Positions 1-6,021 of a stretch of DNA of 23,198 nucleotides are shown here, piece after piece. The stretch is from a virus: positions 1 through 23,198 of IMG/VR virus record IMGVR_UViG_3300025301_000128. One strand, 5' to 3'. A program made the translations under genes and the position numbers. The first letter of the stretch is position 1, and every line of letters begins with the position of its first letter. The notes beneath the pieces were generated by a model. That model saw only the letters and a list, made by a program, of their open reading frames with translations, was not told where the DNA came from and searched no databases.

Positions 1-5
1 TCAAG

Positions 6-221
6 ATGAAATATATTTTAATAATATGGGTGTGCTCCTTTATTCAGGGAAACGCCTGCCTGGTCCCGATGGAATATCCTACCTTATACAATAGTTGGTA
101 TGAGTGCTCCCGTAATGCTCAGGTGGAGTCTATAAAACTAATGTCTAAAATGGGTTTTAAACAGGTGAATGATTACAAGATTGGAACCAAGTATACCTGT
201 AAGGCTGTTGAGACCTATTGA
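6..221 (+). CDS. small secreted cysteine-containing protein, function unknown
   Basis: This 71-residue protein begins with a short basic-hydrophobic leader (MKYILIIWVCSF, residues 1-12) that looks like a signal peptide or single membrane anchor ending near the Ala-Cys pair at 17-18. Further cysteines at about residues 34 and 65 could form a disulfide outside the cytoplasm. Only five bases lie before the ATG in the window, so no ribosome-binding site can be judged. The layout (leader, a Ser-x-x-Glu-Cys motif, a final Lys-x-x-Cys region) resembles the 93-residue protein at 11991-12272, so the two may be distant relatives. It is one of only two genes on the plus strand and runs toward the minus-strand block. 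No function is recognised. Confidence 0.6.
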   Translation: MKYILIIWVCSFIQGNACLVPMEYPTLYNSWYECSRNAQVESIKLMSKMGFKQVNDYKIGTKYTCKAVETY

Positions 222-270
222 CAATTGTGGCCGAAATATGATAGCTAAATAGTAATTCATACCTCTCTAT

Positions 271-304
271 ATCCCTCTACTGAAATTCTTTCAGAAGGAG
301 GGAT
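271..304 (+). terminator. hairpin, probable terminator of the plus-strand gene
   Basis: ATCCCTC (271-277) pairs with GAGGGAT (298-304), and inside it CTGAAA (280-285) pairs with TTTCAG (289-294) around a TTC loop. Small asymmetric bulges separate the two stems. A moderately T-rich run (TTACTCCTTTT) follows on the plus strand, whereas the minus-strand side has no T tract. It lies 50 bases after the plus-strand gene, which fits an intrinsic terminator, though the T tract is interrupted. Confidence 0.5.
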
Positions 305-312
305 TTACTCCT

Positions 313-327
313 TTTACAATTTGTAAA
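313..327. promoter_or_regulatory. 15-base dyad, possible operator
   Basis: TTTACAA-T-TTGTAAA is a perfect inverted repeat around one central base. It sits just after the hairpin at 271-304, in non-coding DNA. The symmetry suits a dimeric DNA-binding protein, but in AT-rich DNA a chance palindrome is also possible. Confidence 0.25.
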
Positions 328-442
328 TTATTTCTTTACAAAAAATTACGAATTAACAAGACGTAACAACATTTTTCTTGCATCGTTACTGGTTGTAACA
401 TATGTAAATTATATGGAACCTTGGTCTTATTCAAATTGCGTA

Positions 443-506
443 GTTCACGACGACACCTTCGATTGGGGCGGCTAGCCCTGGCCTCTAGATTTCTTTTTTC
501 GTGAAC
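443..506 (-). repeat. inverted repeat spanning the 3' end of the 43-residue gene
   Basis: GTTCACGA (443-450) is the exact reverse complement of 499-506. On the minus-strand RNA the first arm lies in the last third of the 43-residue gene and the second lies beyond its stop codon, so the RNA could fold back over the stop. The loop holds a GC-rich stretch including GGCTAGCC and possible GGGC/GCCC pairing. It could be an end-of-operon structure. No T tract follows, so it is not a classic terminator. Confidence 0.35.
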
Positions 507-603
507 GTTTATTAGGTTTTTTTGAATGACGTCCCGGTCTTTTCCGTGCTCGTTTTTTTATGTGTTTGTAACCAAAAAGATTTCTAAGCTTTTTGCGGGC
601 CAT
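472..603 (-). CDS. 43-residue highly basic protein, function unknown
   Basis: Starting at ATG 603-601 the frame reads MARKKLRNLFGYKHIKK and continues to GQG before TAG at 472-474. About 21 of 43 residues are Lys or Arg, with a central RPGRHSKKPNKRS segment and a C-terminal KKKSRGQG. Such composition suits RNA or DNA binding, or binding to an acidic partner such as the ribosome or nucleoid, but no named family is assigned. I recall similar short basic proteins in marine phage genomes, without proof here. The start lies inside the end of the zinc-ribbon gene (20-base overlap), which suggests translational coupling and argues that the frame is real. No strong ribosome-binding site is visible. 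It is the last gene of the minus-strand block. Confidence 0.7.
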   Translation of the reverse strand: MARKKLRNLFGYKHIKKRARKRPGRHSKKPNKRSRKKKSRGQG

Positions 604-832
604 CGTTTTCGTCTAATACCATCTTGGTATTAGGATTTCCCATCGGAATATAACTAATGACTCCATTAACCAGTTGTTGGAGATCTGAACCGCAACTAAC
701 ACAACGATAATGAGTTTTAAAAAGAGAGACTAAAACACCATGATGGTTACAAGTAGGACAAGTTCCATTAACAATTTCTGTTTGAATGCGCATTCTGCCT
801 CCAAAGGCATCTTTTCCAAATCTTTTATTCAT
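584..832 (-). CDS. small zinc-ribbon protein
   Basis: This 82-residue protein carries two Cys-x2-Cys knuckles, CPTC at residues 25-28 and CVSC at 45-48, separated by 16 residues. That is the usual geometry of a zinc ribbon holding one Zn ion. A short basic N-terminus precedes the ribbon and a tail with acidic residues follows. Zinc ribbons of this size often bind nucleic acid or the transcription machinery, but the sequence does not say which. The start overlaps the preceding gene by eight bases and the end overlaps the 43-residue basic gene, so these small genes are probably translated from one message. The exact partner or target is unknown. Confidence 0.7.
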   Translation of the reverse strand: MNKRFGKDAFGGRMRIQTEIVNGTCPTCNHHGVLVSLFKTHYRCVSCGSDLQQLVNGVISYIPMGNPNTKMVLDENDGPQKA

Positions 833-1037
833 TTTTAAATAAATTTGACCATTCCGAAGGTTCTATTTCACTGTTATCTAAATGAGGTTGTTTGATTCCA
901 TCATCGACTTCAATTTCAATTTCAGTGGTTTCTTCTTCGTAGGGTGCACGTCCTATAAAATAGGATTCATCTTTAAGATGTCTAGGTCCTGGTTTAGGGA
1001 CAATGATTTCATTATTGATGTATCTTGGTTTAACCAT
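825..1037 (-). CDS. small acidic protein, function unknown
   Basis: This 70-residue protein has a basic, Pro-containing N-terminal third (MVKPRYINNEIIVPKPGPRH) and an acidic middle with the run EEETTEIEIEVDD at about residues 34-46. It has no membrane segment and no recognisable motif. The start follows the 44-residue basic gene by four bases, with an AAGGA-like site reading into the ATG. The end overlaps the zinc-ribbon gene by eight bases. An acidic protein between two very basic ones could be a partner of either, but that is only inference. Confidence 0.6.
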   Translation of the reverse strand: MVKPRYINNEIIVPKPGPRHLKDESYFIGRAPYEEETTEIEIEVDDGIKQPHLDNSEIEPSEWSNLFKNE

Positions 1038-1041
1038 GTCC

Positions 1042-1176
1042 TTACTCTATCATATCTTTAAGGTGTTGCAAGGCTTTCAATTTCTTTCTATTAAATTTTT
1101 TCTTATTGGCTCGAATGCGTTGACGAAAGATCTTGAACTGTAGGAGCTGTGCGATGTAATTTCTTTTCTTGCGCAT
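1042..1176 (-). CDS. 44-residue basic helical protein, function unknown
   Basis: ATG at 1176-1174 opens a 44-residue frame (MRKKRNYIAQLLQFKIFRQR...) ending with TAA at 1042-1044. It is rich in Lys, Arg and Gln with regularly spaced Leu, Ile and Phe, so an amphipathic basic helix is likely. An AGGA element lies about ten bases before the start on the minus strand. It fits exactly between the lipoprotein gene at 1252-1413 and the acidic gene starting at 1037. It could bind nucleic acid. Its reality rests on spacing, start site and composition, not on a known family. Confidence 0.6.
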   Translation of the reverse strand: MRKKRNYIAQLLQFKIFRQRIRANKKKFNRKKLKALQHLKDMIE

Positions 1177-1251
1177 AGATAATAGTCCTAGCAAAACAAC
1201 TTGCTAGTAAATAACAAATTATAAAAATAATAGTGAGAACTTTAATGTGCT

Positions 1252-1413
1252 TTAGTTGCAATTATTTTTATCTAAATCAATCGGTTTATCACTACCATAA
1301 AACCATATCCATGATGAAATTTTAGTTCCATCTTGAGTATAGGTGCATTTTTTGCCTACCGAGCAGGCGCTCAATGCGAATAATAGTGCGAGCACTAGAA
1401 ATAATTTATTCAT
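1252..1413 (-). CDS. small lipoprotein
   Basis: ATG at 1413-1411 follows a strong GAGGAG ribosome-binding site. The 53-residue product starts MNKLFLVLALLFALSAC: a lysine, a hydrophobic helix and a lipobox (LSAC, Cys 17), so signal peptidase II should cleave and lipidate it. About 36 residues remain, including two more cysteines (23 and 52) and an SSWIWFYG segment. The mature part begins CSVGKKCTYTQDG. Small phage lipoproteins can act as superinfection-exclusion factors or outer spanins. There is no matching inner spanin next to this one, so exclusion or another envelope role is the better guess. The start overlaps the preceding 37-residue gene by eight bases. Confidence 0.75.
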   Translation of the reverse strand: MNKLFLVLALLFALSACSVGKKCTYTQDGTKISSWIWFYGSDKPIDLDKNNCN

Positions 1414-1519
1414 TGGTCTCCTCTGTTTTTTCTTCTTCGTTTTTTATTTGACAACATGTACCTGAGTTTTCTTTTTCTTTGGTATGCATATTGCAAGTTC
1501 GTTTTTCTTCTATTGACAT
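1406..1519 (-). CDS. 37-residue Cys- and Glu/Lys-rich peptide, function unknown
   Basis: ATG at 1519-1517 opens MSIEEKRTCNMHTKEK..., ending at TAA 1406-1408. It has cysteines at 9, 22 and 23 and a histidine at 12, set in very charged sequence (Glu and Lys make up almost half). A GAGGA element sits nine bases before the start. An in-frame ATG nine bases earlier is too close to that element to be preferred. The gene starts ten bases inside the end of the metallothionein-like gene and ends inside the lipoprotein gene. Its Cys/His content suggests a possible metal-binding partner of the upstream gene, but this is weak. It may simply be a short leader-like frame. Confidence 0.5.
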   Translation of the reverse strand: MSIEEKRTCNMHTKEKENSGTCCQIKNEEEKTEETNE

Positions 1520-1656
1520 GAAAGACATTCCTCATTGTTTACAGTAGCTCCCTGCGGATTACAATTACATTTGGTGCAAGCACATACACCAGTAGAATCT
1601 GAATGTTCACCTACATTACAGTGACAATCACAAAAACAGTCTTTACACTTTGTCAT
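1510..1656 (-). CDS. metallothionein-like cysteine-rich protein
   Basis: ATG at 1656-1654, preceded by a GGAA element, opens a 48-residue protein with 11 cysteines, at residues 4, 7, 9, 11, 13, 25, 27, 30, 32, 44 and 47. The arrangement is two dense clusters, CKDCFCDCHC at 4-13 and CACTKCNC at 25-32, plus a final CLSC at 44-47. The CAC-x2-CNC block followed about a dozen residues later by a Cys pair resembles bacterial SmtA/BmtA metallothioneins, which hold Zn or Cd in a thiolate cluster. There is no hydrophobic leader, so a cytoplasmic metal store or buffer is likely. The start overlaps the 219-residue gene by 14 bases. Alternatives are an iron-sulfur or disulfide-rich peptide. Family assignment is inference; the cysteine pattern is directly seen. 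Confidence 0.7.
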   Translation of the reverse strand: MTKCKDCFCDCHCNVGEHSDSTGVCACTKCNCNPQGATVNNEECLSCQ

Positions 1657-2302
1657 TTTTAGTTTCCTCAATTCCGTAGAAGTACTTATCAGTATCTTCT
1701 GTTTTCCATTTACGACTATCTTCTACATTCCATTCAGAAGTTTGGACCTTCCAATCAAAAGGGATTTCATCCTTCACCGTGAAAGAGGGAATGCTCCAGA
1801 TTAGCCTATTGTTAGGTTGTGCTGCATAATTCCCCTCATCCAAGGCCATTATGTGCGCGCACTTATGTTCGTGCGGGATCTCCGAATGATCTGTGTCAAC
1901 TATATTACTCTCTGGATGAGCCCAGTCAACCGTAAAAAGGTACGCACCTGAGCGCCATTTTTTATCTTTGCCTATGAATTTACCGGACTGACCGTCCAAG
2001 ATGTCAAAAGCAGTAACGCTAGGATAGTAACTAAAGCAATTCCAAAGCTCCAGCTCGTCAAGTCGCATCCTAGGAACCTCTTTGACCTCAAAGCCTCTTT
2101 GTATAAATGCAGAGATCGGCAAACGGTAGAATACAGCTCCATTTTCCATAATTGCGTGAAAGAGTATTGGACGCCCTGTAATCGATGCGAAGCCAAAGAC
2201 AATGCAGTCTTCCACTTCTCCATGGTGTTCTTTAAGATCATAGAGATATTCTCTCCTGATCTGTGCATAGATCACAGGTGTGTTCGCGTTTAAATAAGCC
2301 AT
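1643..2302 (-). CDS. conserved-looking soluble protein of unknown function
   Basis: This 219-residue protein has no membrane segment and no catalytic motif I can name. It is rich in aromatic residues (many Trp, Tyr, Phe) and acidic toward the C-terminus, with an EHKCAHIMALDEGNYAAQ stretch around residues 144-161 that could bind a metal through His and Cys. The start at 2302 is preceded by GGAG about a dozen bases upstream. The 14-base overlap with the metallothionein-like gene downstream suggests they are translated together. Codon use appears somewhat less AT-biased than in polA, similar to the lysis genes, which may mean separate ancestry. A frame on the same strand ending in a hydrophobic segment is embedded here and I take it as a shadow. 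Confidence 0.6.
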   Translation of the reverse strand: MAYLNANTPVIYAQIRREYLYDLKEHHGEVEDCIVFGFASITGRPILFHAIMENGAVFYRLPISAFIQRGFEVKEVPRMRLDELELWNCFSYYPSVTAFDILDGQSGKFIGKDKKWRSGAYLFTVDWAHPESNIVDTDHSEIPHEHKCAHIMALDEGNYAAQPNNRLIWSIPSFTVKDEIPFDWKVQTSEWNVEDSRKWKTEDTDKYFYGIEETKNDKV

Positions 2303-2316
2303 CTAGCATAAAACTC

Positions 2317-2418
2317 CTAGTTTACTAAAAAATAAATGGCAACAATTACTACCACAATAGCGGCAGATATTTTTGGATTGGCTTTTGCCAGTGTCCAAAG
2401 TTGTTTAACTTTTTCCAT
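2317..2418 (-). CDS. 33-residue single-pass membrane peptide
   Basis: A strong AGGAGG site precedes ATG 2418-2416. The product is a short amphipathic N-terminus (MEKVKQLWTLAKANPK) followed by one hydrophobic helix rich in Val, Ile and Ala (residues 18-32), ending at TAG 2317-2319. The size and design resemble the many tiny phage membrane peptides used in lysis timing or host membrane control. It lies between polA and the 219-residue gene and starts only a few bases from the polA-side reading frame end at 2427 (read leftward). No specific role can be assigned. Confidence 0.65.
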   Translation of the reverse strand: MEKVKQLWTLAKANPKISAAIVVVIVAIYFLVN

Positions 2419-2426
2419 GTTTCCTC

Positions 2427-4277
2427 CTAATGTATTTCCCCCCAGTTGGTCCCTGATTCATAGTCTACCTTATTAGGTATCTCAAGTTCAACTGCTGATT
2501 CCATTATTTCAACAATACGTTTAGCTTCTTTATCATCTTTTACAGAAATGTCTAGTTCATCATGAATCTGAATATGAGGAACAATGCCTTCTTTATACAG
2601 TTCTAACATACATTTTTTTGTCATGTCCGCCGCTGATCCTTGAATTAATTTATTTAAAGATTTGTAGGTAAAAGCTCTTTTAATGCCTGGGCCATGTTCT
2701 AGTATGGCTTGTTCATGAGGAAGAGCTTTATGAATTCCAAAATAGTTAGGTTCCCATAAATGGAAACGACAAAGACGACCCAGTAAAGTACGAATTTGTC
2801 CTCGTTGCTGTGCTCGTTGCGATACAGCATTCATTAATTGTTTAACAAAAGGAACTTTAGAGTGATACGTTGCAAAAAGATTTTCTGCTTTTTCCTGACT
2901 AACTCCTAGTTCTGCTTGAAGTTTTGCTTTTCCCATTCCATAAAATAATCCTAGATTAATTACCTTAGCTTGTGTTCGAGGTATTTGTGCCATGTCTGCT
3001 ACAATTTTATGAAAGTCAGCGTTGCCTTCTTTATAAGCGTCCACGACAGTGAAGGCGGAAGGCAACTGCTGAAGAGATGCATAGTGTACAACCAACCTTG
3101 GTTCTTGTTGGTTATAATCAAAGCATCCCCACACACAACCTTCTTCGGGAATGAATAGGGATCGAATCATTGGTCCGAGATCTTTGTTACGTGCGGGAAT
3201 CTGTTGTAAATTTGGATTTGAATATGAAAATCTTCCAGTGACAGTGCCACCTTGATCAGATCTTATTTGATTAATGTCTGCGTGGATTCTGCCTTTATGT
3301 TCATGTTTAATAATAGTGTCTATAAAAGTTGTATGAGCCTTGTTTATTTCTCTAGCTTTTGCTATTTTCTTGACTAAAGGATGACTATGGAAGGAAAGAA
3401 AGTTTTTTGTAAATGAAGGGGCCTGTGTTTTCGCTGTTCTTTCATAAGATAATTTTAATGTGTCAAAAACTTTGGCAATTGATCTTGCAGCCCATATTTG
3501 AGCATCTACTTGTGTTTCTTTTTTTATTTCTTGCAACAATACTTTTTCTTCTGCAAGTAATTTTTTTTTCAACGCGTGAGCTTTTTCAACGTTTACTCGC
3601 ACACCTTTAAATTTCATATCTACTAAGCAAGGAAATAAATCTGATTCAAGTTCAAAAATAGATTCTAGATCCTGGTTGCTTAATTCTTGTTTCAATTTTT
3701 TCCATAACTGATACGTGACTTCCGCATCTCTTTCTGCATAAGTGCCTACATACATGGCTGGTAGTCTCCACATCTCGGCTTTAGGATCAATTCCCCATTC
3801 TTTTGCTCCGGCAATTAAAGCGCCTTCATCTTTTCCATAGCCGATATACTCACGACCTAAACTATTTAAATCATAGCGCATTCGATTTTCATTAATTAAA
3901 GATGCAGCGGTCATGGTGTCCACGATGTCTCCTTTAATTTCTATTCCCATGGCACGAATCCAACAAATATCATACATGGCATTATGAAAAATTTTAAGAG
4001 AAGAAGATTTACAAAGCTTCGTAAACCATTGAATTACCTTAGTTTTTTCTAAATTTCCTCCTCCTTCATGATCAAAAGGAAAGTAGCCTTTATAGTCTTC
4101 GCTTGCAACAGAGATACCTACGACTTTTCCATTTCCAATAACGGATCCTGATCCTCTTGTTTTTAAATCAGGATCTGAAGTTTCTAAATCGATAGCAACT
4201 TCTTGGCGGTTAGTAAGATCAGGAAATTTTTCTGGCTTGACCCATTCGGTTTGAGGTTTGAATAAAGGAATTTGCAT
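2427..4277 (-). CDS. polA: family A DNA polymerase with 3'-5' exonuclease
   Basis: This 616-residue enzyme copies the phage genome. The N-terminal half is a DnaQ-like proofreading exonuclease: Exo I has D30 and E32, Exo II is N99-x3-D103, Exo III is Y180-x3-D184. The polymerase domain follows: motif A holds D387 in DYNQQEPR, motif B is R434-x3-K438-x3-L442-x3-Y446-G447, and motif C is H572-D573-E574. The position equal to Phe762 of E. coli Pol I is Leu442. It is shorter than T7 gp5 (704 residues) and lacks a 5' nuclease domain. The ATG overlaps the DUF3310 stop codon by one base after a GAGGAAAA site. All catalytic residues are present, so it should be active. Confidence 0.97.
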   Translation of the reverse strand: MQIPLFKPQTEWVKPEKFPDLTNRQEVAIDLETSDPDLKTRGSGSVIGNGKVVGISVASEDYKGYFPFDHEGGGNLEKTKVIQWFTKLCKSSSLKIFHNAMYDICWIRAMGIEIKGDIVDTMTAASLINENRMRYDLNSLGREYIGYGKDEGALIAGAKEWGIDPKAEMWRLPAMYVGTYAERDAEVTYQLWKKLKQELSNQDLESIFELESDLFPCLVDMKFKGVRVNVEKAHALKKKLLAEEKVLLQEIKKETQVDAQIWAARSIAKVFDTLKLSYERTAKTQAPSFTKNFLSFHSHPLVKKIAKAREINKAHTTFIDTIIKHEHKGRIHADINQIRSDQGGTVTGRFSYSNPNLQQIPARNKDLGPMIRSLFIPEEGCVWGCFDYNQQEPRLVVHYASLQQLPSAFTVVDAYKEGNADFHKIVADMAQIPRTQAKVINLGLFYGMGKAKLQAELGVSQEKAENLFATYHSKVPFVKQLMNAVSQRAQQRGQIRTLLGRLCRFHLWEPNYFGIHKALPHEQAILEHGPGIKRAFTYKSLNKLIQGSAADMTKKCMLELYKEGIVPHIQIHDELDISVKDDKEAKRIVEIMESAVELEIPNKVDYESGTNWGEIH

Positions 4278-4531
4278 TATTTTTTTTCCTCTAACTTAAA
4301 ACCATAAGGTAGGGGTAAAGGTTGTTCCCCATAATCTCGTTCAATGATCATATCAATATAATGTTTTGCTTTTTCTAAATCTTGAACTTCTCCTTTATGT
4401 TGGTGTCTACAGATATATTTTATAGCGTTTCCTTCAGCAAAAGGCAAATTATTTTTGTTAATAAATTCAGCTGGCTGAATCGGCATATCTTTGTAATGAG
4501 ATCCTCCTATCTGCTTTTTATAGACGTTCAT
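4277..4531 (-). CDS. DUF3310 protein (T7 gp1.7-like)
   Basis: The 84-residue protein carries the DUF3310 signature: GGSHYKDMPIQPAEFI (9-24), then LPFAEGNAIKYICRHQHKG (29-47) and DLEKAKHYIDMII (51-63). In T7 the related gp1.7 is a nucleotide (dTMP/dGMP) kinase, so a nucleotide-handling role is plausible, although many DUF3310 proteins have no tested activity and this one is much shorter than gp1.7. An AAGGAG site precedes the start at 4531. It overlaps the SF1 helicase gene by four bases and the polymerase gene by one base, placing it inside a replication operon. Confidence 0.85.
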   Translation of the reverse strand: MNVYKKQIGGSHYKDMPIQPAEFINKNNLPFAEGNAIKYICRHQHKGEVQDLEKAKHYIDMIIERDYGEQPLPLPYGFKLEEKK

Positions 4532-6021
4532 ATTTTAAACTCCTTACTTCTATCTTTGCATCGAATTAAAAATAAATTTTTGCTACATCGAGTGAGACCG
4601 ACGTACCAAACTCGTTGTTCTTCATCTTGTTTCATCATAGATTTACGTGCTCCTTTTATAGTGTTGCGGGTTTGATTTTGAAGGATGATAACATTTGTAG
4701 CTTCTCCTCCTTTCGAACCATGGAGAGTGAGAATTTTAATTCTCGGTTTAAGACGAAGGTCTTCTCCATTACTTCTCATAGCTCGAATATAGGTTTTCAT
4801 CTGAGGTGTGACAGCGGTAAAAGCATCATACCATTGTAAAGAGGGATTTAATTTATATTTTGTTTGGAGATCGGAAAGTTTAAATAATTTGTCCTCGGTT
4901 TCTTTAAATTTTTTATTAAAACGTTCTAAGAGTCTTTGAACTTCTATGGTGTTGAGTTCTTTTTCTTTTTTCCATTGTTCCCAGTTAATAATATCTCGAT
5001 ACAAAGATTCACTAATACTACGACCTTGTTTAGTTTCAAAATAAAGTCCGCGTTTTTTAAGATCTCTAATAATAGGTTTGAGAAGATCATTAGTTCGAGC
5101 AAGAATATACCAATCGCCTTTCTGCATATTAATAGGATCAATAGAAAAGAATATTTTTATAGTTCCATCTTCAGACGTCGGAGTATTCCATGGTTTTTCT
5201 AATCTGCCTGATTTAATATTATCTAATCGTAGAAGAGCTCGTGTATGTATCATTCTAGGAACGCGTTTAGATTGTTTAAGGGGTATTTCAATAGCATCAA
5301 ATTTAATAAAAGAATCAACATCAGCTCCGGCCCAGCCAAAAATTGCCTGATCATCATCGCCTGCGATATAAACATCTTTACTATTTTGTTGTAGAAGTTT
5401 TATCATGTCCCATTGAAGAAGCGAAAGATCTTGAGCTTCATCTATAAAAATAACTTCAAAAGAAGGACATTGTTGTTGAGTAGTAAATTTTTTAATCATA
5501 TCATTGTAGTCAATTAAACCATAGGTTTGTTTGTAATCATCAATATGTTTCTCAACAATTTGAAGTTTATCTCTTTCAATTTTTCCAAGATGTTCATTCT
5601 TATCTAGCTGATCCAGCACATTAATTCTTTTAACTGCGGCGAGATTAATGAGACTTAAGTACTCACTATTTGAAGTAAAAATTCCATTAAAGTCATTTTT
5701 TTCGTAAGTCGCATATTTAATTCTTAATCCACATTCTTCTCCTATAGTTTTATAATGTTCTTCCTGCATTACATTTTCTTCTTTAAGTCCTAGATACCTG
5801 AAAGCAAAAGAATGTAATGTTCTAAAGTGTTTAACATCTTTTTTCTTCAAGAATAGATAAGTTTCTAGAAGCCTGTCTCTCGCTTCGTAGGCCGCTTTTT
5901 TAGTAAAAGCAAAATAACCAATACGATCGAGCGGGGTTCCTGCTTCTTTATATTTCATTACTTTATTTAATAGAGTTTGTGTTTTACCTGTACCTGGAGG
6001 TCCTATGACTTTATAGTTCAT
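4528..6021 (-). CDS. SF1 UvrD/Rep-like DNA helicase
   Basis: The 497-residue protein has the full superfamily 1 motif order: Walker A GPPGTGKT (7-14), motif Ia around FTKKAAYEA (39-47), TLHSF (68-72), motif II IDEAQD (193-198), motif III GDDDQAIFGWAGAD (221-234), motif V TLHGSKG (432-438) and motif VI VGLTR (474-478). It is shorter than UvrD or Rep (about 670-720 residues), so accessory subdomains are reduced. It would unwind DNA 3' to 5' using ATP. No DnaB-like helicase is visible in the window, so this may be the main replicative helicase, or it may clear forks or process recombination ends. The start overlaps the primase stop codon as TAATG, with AGGAG about 11 bases upstream. Confidence 0.95.
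   Translation of the reverse strand: MNYKVIGPPGTGKTQTLLNKVMKYKEAGTPLDRIGYFAFTKKAAYEARDRLLETYLFLKKKDVKHFRTLHSFAFRYLGLKEENVMQEEHYKTIGEECGLRIKYATYEKNDFNGIFTSNSEYLSLINLAAVKRINVLDQLDKNEHLGKIERDKLQIVEKHIDDYKQTYGLIDYNDMIKKFTTQQQCPSFEVIFIDEAQDLSLLQWDMIKLLQQNSKDVYIAGDDDQAIFGWAGADVDSFIKFDAIEIPLKQSKRVPRMIHTRALLRLDNIKSGRLEKPWNTPTSEDGTIKIFFSIDPINMQKGDWYILARTNDLLKPIIRDLKKRGLYFETKQGRSISESLYRDIINWEQWKKEKELNTIEVQRLLERFNKKFKETEDKLFKLSDLQTKYKLNPSLQWYDAFTAVTPQMKTYIRAMRSNGEDLRLKPRIKILTLHGSKGGEATNVIILQNQTRNTIKGARKSMMKQDEEQRVWYVGLTRCSKNLFLIRCKDRSKEFKI

Larger units (their letters stand above)
222..471. other. AT-rich non-coding region between convergent genes
   Basis: No convincing gene is visible on either strand. 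The stretch separates the plus-strand gene ending at 221 from the minus-strand gene ending at 472. It contains a hairpin (271-304), a 15-base dyad (313-327), a small dyad GTTAC-N5-GTAAC (385-399), and a 10-base direct repeat TGTAAATTAT at 322-331 and 403-412. A longer-range inverted repeat (443-506) runs from here into the 43-residue gene. The concentration of dyads fits a transcription-end or regulatory region. A replication origin is possible but nothing proves it. Confidence 0.4.

Noticed and set aside
218-246. TTGACA after the first gene as a promoter
   Set aside because: The hexamer at the correct spacing (ATAGCT) does not resemble a -10 element, the TATGAT nearby is only 13 bases away, and no plus-strand gene follows.
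331-405. 21-residue minus-strand frame starting MLQPVTMQEK in the non-coding region
   Set aside because: It is very short, has no ribosome-binding site and runs through AT-rich dyads that look regulatory.
443-506. Inverted repeat considered as a tRNA
   Set aside because: The arms resemble an acceptor stem but there is no T-loop GTTCRANNC, no D-arm and no anticodon stem, and one arm is inside the 43-residue coding frame.
1972-2268. 98-residue same-strand frame inside the 219-residue gene ending in a hydrophobic segment
   Set aside because: It lies wholly inside a better-supported gene, has no ribosome-binding site and its hydrophobic end can be explained by frame-shifted reading of ordinary codons.
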